A stretch of DNA of 64,000 nucleotides from Mycolicibacterium iranicum (GCF_002101705.1 NZ_LQPC01000065.1:62001-126000); one strand, 5' to 3'. Positions 8,309-17,207 are shown, counted from the first letter of the stretch. Numbers and translations are program-made. Notes: generated by a model not told the origin, from the letters alone.

Positions 8309-9919
8309 TCAGTAGACGTCGCGTAGGTAGCGGTGCGTCGTGATGAGGTCGTTGACGTAGGCGTGCGCGCCGGCCTCGTCGAGACCGCCTGCGGTGGCGA
8401 CAACCTCGTGGAGTGCGCGGTGGACGCCCTTGGCCATGCGATCGGCGTCGCCGCAGACATAGAAGTAGGCACCTTCCTGCAGCCAGCGGTAGAGCTCCGC
8501 GGCGTTGGCCATCATGTGGTGCTGCACATAGTCTTTGGTGGCTTGGTCGCGGGAGAATGCGCAATTCAGCCGTGTCAGCACACCGGACTTGTGGAGGGCG
8601 GTCAGTTCGTCGCCGTACAGGAAGTCGGTGGCGCGGTGCCGGTCCCCGAAGAACAACCACGACTTCCCTGTCGCACCGATGGCCTGGCGCTCCTGCAGGA
8701 ACGCCCGGAACGGGGCGATGCCGGTGCCCGGTCCGACCATGACGATCGGCGCGTCAGGAGCGGGTAGACGGAAACTGTCGTTGGGCGCCAAATGAATTCG
8801 TACGGTGTCAGCGCGGTCCGCGAGGAACCCGGAGGCGACGCCGCGATGCGCGCGGCCGCACGAAGAGTATTCGACGGTGGCCACGGTCAGGTGGATCTGT
8901 CCCGGATGGACCAGCGGGCTCGACGCGATGGAGTAGTCCCGGTGCTGCAACGGACGCAGGGTGGGCAGAACTTCGTCGACGCCGAGATCGGCTAGTTGAA
9001 GCAGGTCGAGCACGTCGCGCCCGTAGAGCCACTTCGTCACCGCAGCAGAGTCTTCGCCGCGCAGGATCGTGGCCGCTCCTCGGTCGCGGGTGCGTTCTGC
9101 GACCAGCGCTTGCAACGCGCCGGTGGGGATCCGGAGCTCGAGATGTTCGGTCAGCAGCACACCGAGCGGGTGATCACTTTCTGCGACAGCATGATCGGCA
9201 CTCACGCCGAAGTGCGTCAGCACCGCCTCGACGAGCGCGGGATCGTTGACCGGATGCACGCCCACCGAGTCACCCGCCTGGTAGCTGATGCCGCTGTCGG
9301 CGAGGTCGATCTCGTAGTGGCGCACCGACTTACCGGAACCCGGCGCGGTCAGCGACCGGTTCACCACCAATTGGGCAGGGAATGGATTGCGTCGCGTCCA
9401 CAGTGAATCCTGTTGCGAAAGATCGTCTTCCAGGCTCACTGAGCACGGGGGCGCCGAGACCAGCTCACCGAGGATCTTGACGACGGTGGCCGTCCAGGCT
9501 TCGGACGGTTCCTCGAAATCCAGGTCGCAGTCGACACGGTCGATCAGTCGTGTCGCGCCGAGTTCCGCAAGACGGGCGTCGACGAGCTTGGCGGCATTGT
9601 TGAAGAACGGGTAGAAGCTGTCTCCGAGGCCGCAGACGGCGAAGGACAGGTGGTCGAGACGGCCTGCACCGTCGCCGCAGAGCGCTTCCCAGAACACCTC
9701 GGCGTCGTAGGGCAGCTCACCGTCTCCGTAGGTGGCGGTGATGACGATGAAATGGCTTGCCGCCGCCAGGGATTCCAAGGTGAGGTCATTGAGGTACTGC
9801 GGTTCGACATCGACGCCGACACCCCTGGCCGCCTGTGCGAACTTCTTGGCAACCATCGCGGAGTTGCCGGTCTCGGTGGCGAATCCCAGAACTGGCGCGA
9901 ACGTGGAATGGTCAGGCAC
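8309..9919 (-). CDS. diflavin reductase (CysJ / P450-reductase-like)
   Basis: 536 residues; GTG 9919 chosen because GAGAGGGG lies just upstream. An FMN-binding flavodoxin domain comes first (FATETGNSAMVAKKF, ATYGDGELP, CGLGDSFYPFF), then an FAD domain with RDYSIASSP near the middle, then an NADPH-binding domain (GPGTGIAPFRAFLQER, FGDRHRATDFLYGDEL, FYVCGDADRMAKGV) and a terminal YLRDVY with aromatic C-terminus. It would pass electrons from NADPH through FAD and FMN to a haem or Fe-S partner. No sulfite-reductase haemoprotein or P450 is beside it, so the partner is open; mycobacterial sulfite reductase is usually ferredoxin-dependent. An iron-box-like site precedes it, suggesting induction under iron limitation. 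Confidence 0.88.
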   Translation of the reverse strand: MPDHSTFAPVLGFATETGNSAMVAKKFAQAARGVGVDVEPQYLNDLTLESLAAASHFIVITATYGDGELPYDAEVFWEALCGDGAGRLDHLSFAVCGLGDSFYPFFNNAAKLVDARLAELGATRLIDRVDCDLDFEEPSEAWTATVVKILGELVSAPPCSVSLEDDLSQQDSLWTRRNPFPAQLVVNRSLTAPGSGKSVRHYEIDLADSGISYQAGDSVGVHPVNDPALVEAVLTHFGVSADHAVAESDHPLGVLLTEHLELRIPTGALQALVAERTRDRGAATILRGEDSAAVTKWLYGRDVLDLLQLADLGVDEVLPTLRPLQHRDYSIASSPLVHPGQIHLTVATVEYSSCGRAHRGVASGFLADRADTVRIHLAPNDSFRLPAPDAPIVMVGPGTGIAPFRAFLQERQAIGATGKSWLFFGDRHRATDFLYGDELTALHKSGVLTRLNCAFSRDQATKDYVQHHMMANAAELYRWLQEGAYFYVCGDADRMAKGVHRALHEVVATAGGLDEAGAHAYVNDLITTHRYLRDVY

Positions 9920-9964
9920 CCGGAATCCGCCCCTCTCTGGACCAATAAGTAAGCACACCCTTAG

Positions 9965-9983
9965 TTAGGTAAACCTTACCGGG
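9965..9983 (-). promoter_or_regulatory. putative IdeR/DtxR iron box
   Basis: TTAGGTAAACCTTACC (9965-9980) has the inverted repeat GGTAA-N3-TTACC and matches the actinobacterial iron box TTAGGTnAGnCTnACCTAA over its first 16 positions with one or two differences; the last three bases (GGG) do not match. It lies about 46-60 bases before the likely start of the diflavin reductase, in the range of its promoter, so iron-loaded IdeR would repress it. Match judged by eye. Confidence 0.55.
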
Positions 9984-10007
9984 AAACCGGGTCTTCGTGG
10001 CGGCTCC

Positions 10008-10580
10008 CTACCGGCCCGAGACACGCTCCGTGTCCTTTTCGATCGCCACACCGACGATCACCGCGCGGATCTGGCGTTCAATGTCGTTCCTGGACATCGG
10101 CTCAGGGGAGCCGTTGGCGAAGGCGAAGATGAGCCCGCCCAGATACGACATGACCACCGATGCCTGTTCGTCGAGCAGTGCGCGGTCGAGCGGCCCTTTT
10201 CCGGACTGCGTGGCGATGACGAGTCGTTCGACGACGGCGCGAAAGCTCTCCGCCATCTCGCGGAAACCCGCGGCGATATCGGGATCACCTTTGGCGAGCA
10301 TCGTCAGCTCGAGGCGGGCTCGGGTCCGCGACAGCTGCGGCTCTTCGCGGATGGACAGGATCTGCCCGGCCAGCACGCCGGCGATATCGTCCCCGCTGCT
10401 GTTGAGCGCGTTCTTGAAAGCCTCGGTGAAGGCCTCGGCGTCATAGCGGACGAGTTGGTCGGCGACCCCGTGCAACAGCGCGGCCCTGGTCCGGTAGTAG
10501 AACGACGACGTCCCGTCGGGGACCTGTGCGCGGCGATCGACCTTGAGGTGACTCAGACCTCGCGGCCCCTCCTCGGCCAA
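10008..10580 (-). CDS. TetR-family regulator (start codon problematic)
   Basis: Read from TTG 10580 it has 190 residues, but the codons upstream in the same frame encode RRRQLCDAAIALLAEEG, the first helix of a normal TetR DNA-binding domain, and continue open to about 10660. The gene therefore most likely starts further upstream, where only ATT (10643) or ATC (10658) are available and no ATG/GTG/TTG. The HTH continues as LSHLKVDRRAQVPDGTSSFYYRTRAALL. The MFS gene ends at 10660, so translation may be coupled to its stop. The C-terminal domain has a typical ligand-pocket composition. A likely job is control of the neighbouring exporter. Confidence 0.75.
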   Translation of the reverse strand: MAEEGPRGLSHLKVDRRAQVPDGTSSFYYRTRAALLHGVADQLVRYDAEAFTEAFKNALNSSGDDIAGVLAGQILSIREEPQLSRTRARLELTMLAKGDPDIAAGFREMAESFRAVVERLVIATQSGKGPLDRALLDEQASVVMSYLGGLIFAFANGSPEPMSRNDIERQIRAVIVGVAIEKDTERVSGR

Positions 10581-10659
10581 CAGGGCAATGGCGGCGTCGC
10601 ACAGCTGGCGACGCCGCTCTGCGGCATTGTGTCTACGGCGAATCCCAACGGATGCGATC

Positions 10660-11832
10660 TTAAAGCCGAGACGGGCTGACGGTCGTACACACGGTGGCGG
10701 CGACCCCGAGCGCGATCACGAGGATCGCGACTGCAGGCCATTGCCCACCTGCCCACGCGATGCCGCCCACCCAGCCGAAAATGCTCGCACCCGAGTAGTA
10801 CGCGATCGAGTAGAGCGCGGTGGCCTGCGAGCGCCCGACCGAGGCGCGAGCGGCCACCAGGCTGGATGCGACTGCGTGCCCGACGAAGAAGCCGATGGTC
10901 AGCAGCGCGACTCCGACGACGATCGCCGCCAACTGGATCGTCATGGTGACGACGGCACCGACCACGACGAGTACGCCGGCGCCGCCCAGCACCGCATGCG
11001 GTCCGAAGCGCCACCCGAGCCTCCCGGCGGCCCGCGACCCGGCGGTCCCAGCCAAATAGGTCAAGAAGATGAGCGAGCTGACCGCAGGCTCGAGTCCATA
11101 GGGCGCTGCGGCCAGCCGAAACGGAAGGTAGTTGAACACTGTCATCACCGCACCGCAGAGCAGCATGCCGACAAGCAGGATCGGCCATATTGCCCGGTTG
11201 CGCAGGTGCCCCCGCACCGTCGGCAGTATCCCGTCGGGTCGCCCACCGGTTGCCGAGGCCGGGATCAGCCCGATCATCGCGATCATCAACACCGCCACCG
11301 CCACGCCCATGACGAGAAGCGCAGTGCGCCAACCGGAATAGTCGGCAACCGGCACGGTGAGCAGGCGTCCACTCAAGCCTCCGACGGATGTGGCGGCGAT
11401 ATAACCACCGGCCACGGTCCCGACACGGGCGGTAACGGCGACATCGTGCGACAGCGTCATCGCGAGCGCCGGGATGCCGCCCAGCGCGATGCCGTGCGCC
11501 AGCCTGCCCGCAAGCAGCGCTTCGAAGCTCGGCAGAAACGGCACCACGACCGCGCACACCGCCGCCGATCCCGCAGCCGTCCGCATCGCCGTCCGCACGC
11601 CCACCCGATCGGCTACCCAGGCCCACGGCAGCACCGACAGCGCGAGACCCAGTGTCGCGGCCGAGATCAGCAGCGCCGCTTGCGAAGCGTCCACGTCCAT
11701 GTCGCGGGCGATCTGCGGCAGCAGGCCCTGCGGCGCGTACATCGAGGTGAATGCGGCCAGCCCGGCGCACCACAGGGTCATGACGAGGCGGCGTTCGACA
11801 GTCATCGACGTGGCACGGGGTCCGAGAGGCAC
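10660..11832 (-). CDS. MFS exporter, YnfM-like
   Basis: 390 residues with about twelve hydrophobic segments. Conserved motif A-like loop between helices 2 and 3 reads WVADRVGVRTAMR, and the family pattern AFTSMYAPQGLLPQIARDM at the N-terminus is typical of YnfM/AraJ-type drug or metabolite exporters. It is divergent from a LysR gene (start-to-start 74 bases), the arrangement usual for such exporters under control of a LysR activator, and a TetR gene follows on the same strand. Start uncertain: GTG 11832 or ATG 11805 (MTVERR). Exported compound unknown. Confidence 0.88.
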   Translation of the reverse strand: MPLGPRATSMTVERRLVMTLWCAGLAAFTSMYAPQGLLPQIARDMDVDASQAALLISAATLGLALSVLPWAWVADRVGVRTAMRTAAGSAAVCAVVVPFLPSFEALLAGRLAHGIALGGIPALAMTLSHDVAVTARVGTVAGGYIAATSVGGLSGRLLTVPVADYSGWRTALLVMGVAVAVLMIAMIGLIPASATGGRPDGILPTVRGHLRNRAIWPILLVGMLLCGAVMTVFNYLPFRLAAAPYGLEPAVSSLIFLTYLAGTAGSRAAGRLGWRFGPHAVLGGAGVLVVVGAVVTMTIQLAAIVVGVALLTIGFFVGHAVASSLVAARASVGRSQATALYSIAYYSGASIFGWVGGIAWAGGQWPAVAILVIALGVAATVCTTVSPSRL

Positions 11833-11840
11833 TCGCCCAT

Positions 11841-11873
11841 TGGACCGGACATCATTTATCGTGAGAAGGTCCA
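11841..11873. promoter_or_regulatory. inverted repeat in the MFS/LysR divergent promoter
   Basis: TGGACC (11841-11846) and GGTCCA (11868-11873) are perfect complements 21 bases apart, placed between the divergent starts at 11832 and 11907. This is where a LysR-type activator would bind to regulate its own gene and the exporter. Arms are short, so the call rests mainly on position. Confidence 0.4.
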
Positions 11874-11906
11874 GTCTGGTCTTTCAGTTATAGGGATCAC
11901 GTATCA

Positions 11907-12788
11907 ATGCTCGAGGTGCGGGAAGCGCGCTACTTCATCGCGGTGGCCGAGGAACTGAACTTCGGCCGGGCCGCCGAGCGGCTCCAGATGTCGCAACCGC
12001 CCCTGTCGGCAGCGGTCAAGGCGATCGAGAAGCGACTCGGGGTGCTGCTGATGAATCGCACGACACGGCACGTGGTGCTGACATCGGCGGGAACCGTGTT
12101 CCTCGATCGCTGCCGGCGGCTGGTCGCTGCGGCAGAGGACGCCGAGTCCGCGGCGCGACTGGCCGCCGAAGGACAGCTCGGTGAACTGCGTATCGGCGCT
12201 GTGACAACAGCTTTCACGCATGTTCTGCCGCGGGCACTGCCCTCCTACGCCCGTTCGCACCCGAATGTCGACGTCACCGTGCGAGAAGTCGACACCTATC
12301 TGGGCTCAGAACTGTTGCAGCGGCGTGAGATCGACATCGCCGTCGTGCGCCACGGTCCCGCGCGGCCCTGGCTTCGGCACGTCACATTGACCAGCGAGCC
12401 GTTCGTGCTCGCCGCGCCGGCTGACTGGGAGCTACCCCGCGGCGTACAGAAAGATCTCGGGAAAGCCGCCGACCTACCCTGGGTCTGGATCCCACGCTCG
12501 GGTACTCCGGACTACCACGACCAGGTTGCCGCCTGTTGCCGCAACGCCGGATTCACGCCGCGCGCAACGCATCTGGCGCAGTCGATCAGCAGCCAGCTGG
12601 CGATGGTTGCCGCCGGTCTCGGGGTCGCACTCGTTCCCGCCAGCTCTGCCGCCGTCCAGGACGGCATCGCGTCGGTCCGGGTCCGGACTCCGCTGACCAT
12701 CGCGATGAGCGCGCTGTTCCGCACCGACGCCGACCTGCTTGTCGCCGAGTTCATCGACGTACTCGCCACCGCCTCGCGTTCAGATTAG
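11907..12788 (+). CDS. LysR-family transcriptional regulator
   Basis: 293 residues. The N-terminal winged helix-turn-helix is clear: LEVREARYFIAVAEELNFGRAAERLQMSQPPLSAAVKAIEKRLGVLLMNR (residues 2-51, given in part), followed by a periplasmic-binding-like effector domain (from about 90). The sequence belongs to the CatR/BenM-like side of the family. It likely activates the divergent MFS exporter when a small aromatic or acidic ligand binds. Start ATG 11907; the shared promoter region holds a 6-base inverted repeat. Confidence 0.92.
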   Translation: MLEVREARYFIAVAEELNFGRAAERLQMSQPPLSAAVKAIEKRLGVLLMNRTTRHVVLTSAGTVFLDRCRRLVAAAEDAESAARLAAEGQLGELRIGAVTTAFTHVLPRALPSYARSHPNVDVTVREVDTYLGSELLQRREIDIAVVRHGPARPWLRHVTLTSEPFVLAAPADWELPRGVQKDLGKAADLPWVWIPRSGTPDYHDQVAACCRNAGFTPRATHLAQSISSQLAMVAAGLGVALVPASSAAVQDGIASVRVRTPLTIAMSALFRTDADLLVAEFIDVLATASRSD

Positions 12789-12976
12789 GGGCGGTTCTCG
12801 AGCCCACAGGGCCCCGCGCCGACCACGGCCTGCCCGACAATTGACCCCCGACCCCTTTGCTGAAATCGGTCGGTTGCTGCGTGCAGAACGATGACCCGGT
12901 GTCACCCCGGTGACCGAAGACTGACAATAACCCCAATCCACCTCGCAGGCAGCCACGCAGCCGTACGCTCTTGCAG

Positions 12977-14401
12977 ATGCGACTGTCCAGCGTCGATGCC
13001 GCCTTCTGGTTCGCTGAAAACCTCAAATGGCACATGCACATCGGTGCGATCGCCGTGTGCGACCCGTCAGGGGCGCCTGCATTCAGTTTCGACCTCGTTC
13101 GCGATCTGATCGTGAGCCGATTGCCCGAGCTTCCGCAGTTGCGGTGGCGGGTCGAGGGCGCACCGCTGGGACTCGACAGGCCCTACTTCGTCGAGGACGA
13201 CGAGATCGACATCGACTTCCACATCAGGCGCATCGGGGTGCCGTCCCCCGGCGGCCGAGCCGAGTTCGACGAGTTGGTCGGACGCCTGATGTCGTACAAG
13301 CTGGACCGTTCGAAACCGCTGTGGGAGCTGTGGTTCATCGAGGGGCTGGAGAACGGCCGGGTCGCCGTCGTCACGAAGATGCACCACGCCATCGTCGACG
13401 GCGTCTCCGGCGCCGGCCTCAGCGAGATCCTGCTCGACGTGACCCCGGAGCCGCGGCACGCGGCCGTTGACGTGGAACGCTCCCTGGTCGGTGTGAAACC
13501 CCCGCGCCGCGAGGTGCAGGCGGTCAACGGACTGATCAATGTGTGGGTCAAGACGCCCTACCGGGTTGCGCGGCTGGTCGAGCAGGCGGTGCGCCAGCAG
13601 ATCGCCGTCCGCAACATCGACAACAAACCGCCTCGCTACTTCGACGCGCCGAAAGTCCGCTTCAACGGCCCGATTTCGCCGCATCGCCGGGTCGCGGGCG
13701 CGAGCGTGTCGCTGGACCGGGTGAAGGCCGTCAAGCAGGCGTTCGACGTGAAGCTCAACGACGTCGTCCTCGCGCTGGTCTCCGGCGCATTGCGCAGCTA
13801 TCTGAAAGAGCGCGACGAACTTCCCGACAAATCCCTTGTCTCGCAGGTTCCGGTGTCCACCCGATCCGAGAACGACGACACCGTCGGCAACCAGGTCAAC
13901 GCGATGACCGTGGTGCTCGCCACCGATGTCGCTGACCCGGCCGAGCGGATCAAGGCGATCTACTCCTACACGCAGGGCGCCAAGGAGATGACGAAAGCCC
14001 TGACCGCACATCAGATCATGGGATATACGGAGACGACACCGCCGGGACTGCTCGCGCTCGCGTCACGGGCGTATGCGGCAAGCGGAATCGGCAAGAACAT
14101 CGCACCGATGAATGTCGTGATCAGCAACGTCCCCGGTCCGACCTTCCCGCTCTACCTCGGCGGTGCGCGGGTCGAGCACCTGATGCCGCTCGGGCCGCTG
14201 CTGTTCGACGTGGCTCTCAACGTGACCTGCTTCAGCTATTGCGGCTGGATCGATTTCGGTTTCATCACCACTCCTGAGATCGCCGCTGACATTGCCGATC
14301 TGGCCGATCAGGTCGAGCCCGCACTGCACGACCTCGAGGTGGCGGCGGGCATCGTCGTCGACCCGGACCGCAAGCCGCCCCGCAAGCGCGGTCGACCATA
14401 G
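12977..14401 (+). CDS. wax ester synthase/diacylglycerol acyltransferase (WS/DGAT, Tgs-like)
   Basis: 474 residues; ATG 12977 gives the family's usual N-terminus MRLSSVDAAFW. The catalytic motif HHAIVDG (about residues 135-141) is intact; its histidines activate the acceptor alcohol so that acyl-CoA is transferred to diacylglycerol or a fatty alcohol. Other family blocks are KPLWELWFIEGL, NDVVLALVSGALRSYL and VISNVPGP near the C-terminus. Product: triacylglycerol or wax ester in membrane-associated lipid droplets. The gene is followed 59 bases later by two TetR genes, which might control it. The 188 bases before it hold no recognisable gene. Confidence 0.93.
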   Translation: MRLSSVDAAFWFAENLKWHMHIGAIAVCDPSGAPAFSFDLVRDLIVSRLPELPQLRWRVEGAPLGLDRPYFVEDDEIDIDFHIRRIGVPSPGGRAEFDELVGRLMSYKLDRSKPLWELWFIEGLENGRVAVVTKMHHAIVDGVSGAGLSEILLDVTPEPRHAAVDVERSLVGVKPPRREVQAVNGLINVWVKTPYRVARLVEQAVRQQIAVRNIDNKPPRYFDAPKVRFNGPISPHRRVAGASVSLDRVKAVKQAFDVKLNDVVLALVSGALRSYLKERDELPDKSLVSQVPVSTRSENDDTVGNQVNAMTVVLATDVADPAERIKAIYSYTQGAKEMTKALTAHQIMGYTETTPPGLLALASRAYAASGIGKNIAPMNVVISNVPGPTFPLYLGGARVEHLMPLGPLLFDVALNVTCFSYCGWIDFGFITTPEIAADIADLADQVEPALHDLEVAAGIVVDPDRKPPRKRGRP

Positions 14402-14460
14402 TGCAGCCCGCGGCCGGGGCTTTGAGCTGCGCCTCCACAGTGCTCCCGCACAATTGAACG

Positions 14461-15063
14461 ATGACCGGCGACGAGGGCCTCAGGGAACGCAAGAAGCAGC
14501 GCACCCGTGAAACCGTGCGCCGGGAGGCCTTCCGGCTGTTCGAACTCCACGGCTACGCGCAGACGACCATCGACCAAATCGCCGATGCGGCTGACGTCTC
14601 TCCGAGGACGTTCTTCCGGTACTTCCCGACCAAGGAATCGGTGCTGATCACCGACGAGTTCATCGAGCCGATCATCGACGCGTTCCTGGCGGCGCCCCCG
14701 GAACTGTCACCGGTCGCGGCGTTCCGATACGCCGTCGACGAGGTATTCACCGACATGGCCGGTTCCGCGTACGACTACGCACTCGCCCGCCAGCGGCTGA
14801 TGTACACGCTGCCCGAGGCCAAAGGCGGACTGTACGACGAATACATTCGCACGATCCGCATGCTCACCGAGGCGATGGCACAACGACTGCACCGCGACAA
14901 GGACGACGACGAGATGATGGTGCTCGCCGGTGCCATCACCGGAGTCCTGATGGCAGCAGCCGATGATGCGCCGATGTCCTCGGAGGCCATTCTCAAGGCC
15001 CTCGGAATTCTGGAGCTGGGCCTGTCTGACAGTCGATCCCGTGAGGGCAGCCATTCACGATAG
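14461..15063 (+). CDS. TetR-family regulator, first of a tandem paralogue pair
   Basis: 200 residues. The N-terminal HTH reads LRERKKQRTRETVRREAFRL, GYAQTTIDQIADAADVSPRTFFRYFPTKESVL, the standard TetR fold with the recognition helix VSPRTFFRYF. The C-terminal half (ligand/dimer domain) contains the conserved MYTLPEAKGGLYDEYIRTIR. The next gene encodes a close relative with the same domain order, so the pair arose by duplication. Their target is unknown; the WS/DGAT gene upstream and the genes around are candidates. Confidence 0.9.
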   Translation: MTGDEGLRERKKQRTRETVRREAFRLFELHGYAQTTIDQIADAADVSPRTFFRYFPTKESVLITDEFIEPIIDAFLAAPPELSPVAAFRYAVDEVFTDMAGSAYDYALARQRLMYTLPEAKGGLYDEYIRTIRMLTEAMAQRLHRDKDDDEMMVLAGAITGVLMAAADDAPMSSEAILKALGILELGLSDSRSREGSHSR

Positions 15064-15135
15064 TTAACAGAACGTCACAAACCTACTGGCGTATGACGGG
15101 TCGTGTCGGCCTCCGCGACTGCGACAATCGTGGGC

Positions 15136-15714
15136 ATGGACGGTGGTGCCCAACCCAGCCTCCGGGAACGCAAGAAGATGCGCACCCGGGAGGCCGTGCT
15201 GCGGGAAGCCTTCCGGCTTTTCGAGCGCAACGGCTACGCGAACACGACCGTAGAACAGATCGCGCGAGCCGCCGAAGTGTCTCCGCGAACCTTCTTCCGC
15301 TACTTCCCGTCCAAGGAATCCCTCCTGAGCTCCGACGACTGTGTCGAACCGATCATCGATGCCTTCGTGCGGGCGCCCGCTGACCTGTCCCCCGTGGCCG
15401 CTTACCGACACGCGCTGACCGAGGTGTTCGGAAGCATGCCTCGCGACGAGTTCGACTTCATGGCCTCACGCCAGTACCTGATGTACACGCTGCCAGAGGT
15501 CAAGGGCGCCCTTCACGATGAGTACCTGCGCACCGTGCGGGCGCTTGCCGATGCGGTGGCGGTCCGACTGAATCGGCCCCGCGAAGATCCGGTGGTCCCG
15601 GTCGTCGCCGGCGCGATCACGGGGGTGCTCATGGCGACCGCCGACGAATCACCGCTGTCCGGAGATGCAGTTCTGACTGCGCTGGACGTGCTCGACAAGG
15701 GACTGCCCGCCTAG
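15136..15714 (+). CDS. TetR-family regulator, second of the tandem pair
   Basis: 192 residues from ATG 15136 (a GTG at 15103 would add 11 residues lacking similarity to the paralogue). The HTH LRERKKMRTREAVLREAFRLFERNGYANTTVEQIARAAEVSPRTFF and the block MYTLPEVKGALHDEYLRTVRAL are near-copies of the preceding regulator. Differences concentrate in the middle, the probable ligand pocket, so the two probably sense different effectors while keeping similar DNA recognition. No obvious palindrome common to both promoters was seen. Confidence 0.88.
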   Translation: MDGGAQPSLRERKKMRTREAVLREAFRLFERNGYANTTVEQIARAAEVSPRTFFRYFPSKESLLSSDDCVEPIIDAFVRAPADLSPVAAYRHALTEVFGSMPRDEFDFMASRQYLMYTLPEVKGALHDEYLRTVRALADAVAVRLNRPREDPVVPVVAGAITGVLMATADESPLSGDAVLTALDVLDKGLPA

Positions 15715-15792
15715 CTGCGCGCTCCCGAGCGAGACGGCCGAGACACTGACCACCGCCCAGGCGTCGCAGCCGCCCGCCTAGACTCGCAACCG

Positions 15793-16575
15793 ATGAATGA
15801 CCGTGCGGTGCAGTTCGTCGGCGCGGGTCCCGGCGCCGCGGATCTTCTCACCGTGCGTGCCACCAGGTTGCTCGGTGAGGCCGAGCTCGTCCTGTACCCG
15901 GGCACCTACCTCGACCCAGGCGTGCTGGCACACTGCTCACCTGGCGCGGAGCTGGTCGACACCGGCGACCTCGATCTCGACACAATCGTGGCCCGGCTCG
16001 TCGACGGCCACCGGGCGGGGATGCGGATCGTGCGGCTGGTGTCCGGAGACCCGTCGGTGTACTCGGCGGTGTCGGAGCAGACACGCCGCCTCGACGCCGC
16101 CGGCGTGCCGTGGGCTGTCACTCCGGGGGTGCCCGCGTACGCGGCGGCGGCTGCCCGGGTCGGCCGGGAACTGACGGTGCCACTGGTCGCGCAGTCGGTG
16201 GTGTTGACGCGAACCCGGCAACGCTCGACGGCGATGCCGGAGACCGAGTCGCTCAAGGCTTTTGCGGCGACGAGAGCGACTTTGGTGCTTCACCTGGCCG
16301 TCACCCGGATCAGAGACCTGATGGCCGAGCTGGAGCTCGACTACGGCTCCGGCTGCCCGGTGGTCGTCGTGTACCGGGCGTCGCAGCCGCAGGAGCTGGT
16401 GCTGCGCGGAACCGTCGCCGACATCGCCGACGCCGTCGAAGACGCTCAGCTGCGACAGGCGGCGGTGATCCTGGTGGGACGTGCACTCGCAGGCTCACCG
16501 GATCCCTGTGCGGGGGAAAGCCATCTCTACGACCCCGCGCGTGATCGCTCGGTCACGCGGGACGGACTGACGTGA
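15793..16575 (+). CDS. cobM: precorrin-4 C11-methyltransferase
   Basis: 260 residues, SAM-dependent tetrapyrrole methylase that converts precorrin-4 to precorrin-5 in the aerobic cobalamin pathway. SAM-site blocks: VGAGPGAADLLTVRA (near residues 9-23), SGDPSVYSAVSEQ and GVPAYAAAAA, with YRASQPQELVLRGT toward the end, all CobM/CbiF-like. It overlaps bluB by 4 bases, so the two are translated together. No cobalamin riboswitch is visible in the 78 bases before it. The remaining cob genes lie just beyond on the opposite strand. Confidence 0.92.
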   Translation: MNDRAVQFVGAGPGAADLLTVRATRLLGEAELVLYPGTYLDPGVLAHCSPGAELVDTGDLDLDTIVARLVDGHRAGMRIVRLVSGDPSVYSAVSEQTRRLDAAGVPWAVTPGVPAYAAAAARVGRELTVPLVAQSVVLTRTRQRSTAMPETESLKAFAATRATLVLHLAVTRIRDLMAELELDYGSGCPVVVVYRASQPQELVLRGTVADIADAVEDAQLRQAAVILVGRALAGSPDPCAGESHLYDPARDRSVTRDGLT

Positions 16576-17207
16576 CCGACTGTGCGACAGCGCTGTACGA
16601 CGTCATCAACCGCCGCCGCGACACCCGACGCGAGTTCACGGGTGTGCCGCCTTCCGACGACGTTCTGGAACGAATTCTGCTGGCCGCCCACGCCGCTCCG
16701 TCGGTGGGCATGTCGCAGCCCTGGGATTTCGTCGTCGTGCGGGCGCCGGAGACCCTGCACGCGTTCCGTGACCACGTCGCCCGCGAACGCAAGGTGTTCG
16801 CCGCCGGGTTGTCGGGCGAGCGCGCCGAGACATTCGACCGCATCAAGGTTGAAGGGATCTGCGAATCCGGTCTCGGCGTCGTCGTCGGCTACGACCCGAC
16901 CCGCGGCGGCCCGCAGGTGCTTGGCCGTCACGCCATCCCCGACGCCGGCCTGTTCTCAGTGGTGTGTGCCATCCAAAACCTCTGGCTCGCAGCGACTGTC
17001 GAGGATCTCGGGGTCGGCTGGGTGTCTTTCTATCGCGAACATTTCCTCCGCACACTCGTCGGCATGCCCGACCACGTCCGCCCCATCGCCTGGCTGTGCG
17101 TCGGCCACGTCGCCGACCTGCCCCACGTCCCGGACCTGGAGCGCTTCGGCTGGCGTGCGCGCTCGTCGCTGGCCAGCGTGGTGCACCACGAGCGCTACCG
17201 GTCATGA
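16572..17207 (+). CDS. bluB: 5,6-dimethylbenzimidazole synthase
   Basis: 211 residues, nitroreductase-fold enzyme that uses O2 to cannibalise FMNH2 into 5,6-dimethylbenzimidazole, the lower ligand of cobalamin. Typical BluB blocks: RRRDTRREFTGVPPSDDVLERIL, AHAAPSVGMSQPWDF (flavin phosphate contact), VCAIQNLWLAATVEDLGVGWVSFY and the C-terminal GWRARSSLASVVHHERYR. Need for O2 agrees with the aerobic (CobF/CobM) route seen here. Start overlaps cobM by 4 bases; its own stop overlaps the next start by 4 bases. Confidence 0.92.
   Translation: MTDCATALYDVINRRRDTRREFTGVPPSDDVLERILLAAHAAPSVGMSQPWDFVVVRAPETLHAFRDHVARERKVFAAGLSGERAETFDRIKVEGICESGLGVVVGYDPTRGGPQVLGRHAIPDAGLFSVVCAIQNLWLAATVEDLGVGWVSFYREHFLRTLVGMPDHVRPIAWLCVGHVADLPHVPDLERFGWRARSSLASVVHHERYRS

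Noticed and set aside
12789..12976. Possible small gene between LysR and WS/DGAT
   Set aside because: Only short frames without ribosome site; the stretch reads as promoter region.
15715..15792. Cobalamin riboswitch before cobM
   Set aside because: No B12-box-like conserved sequence and too little space for the usual fold.
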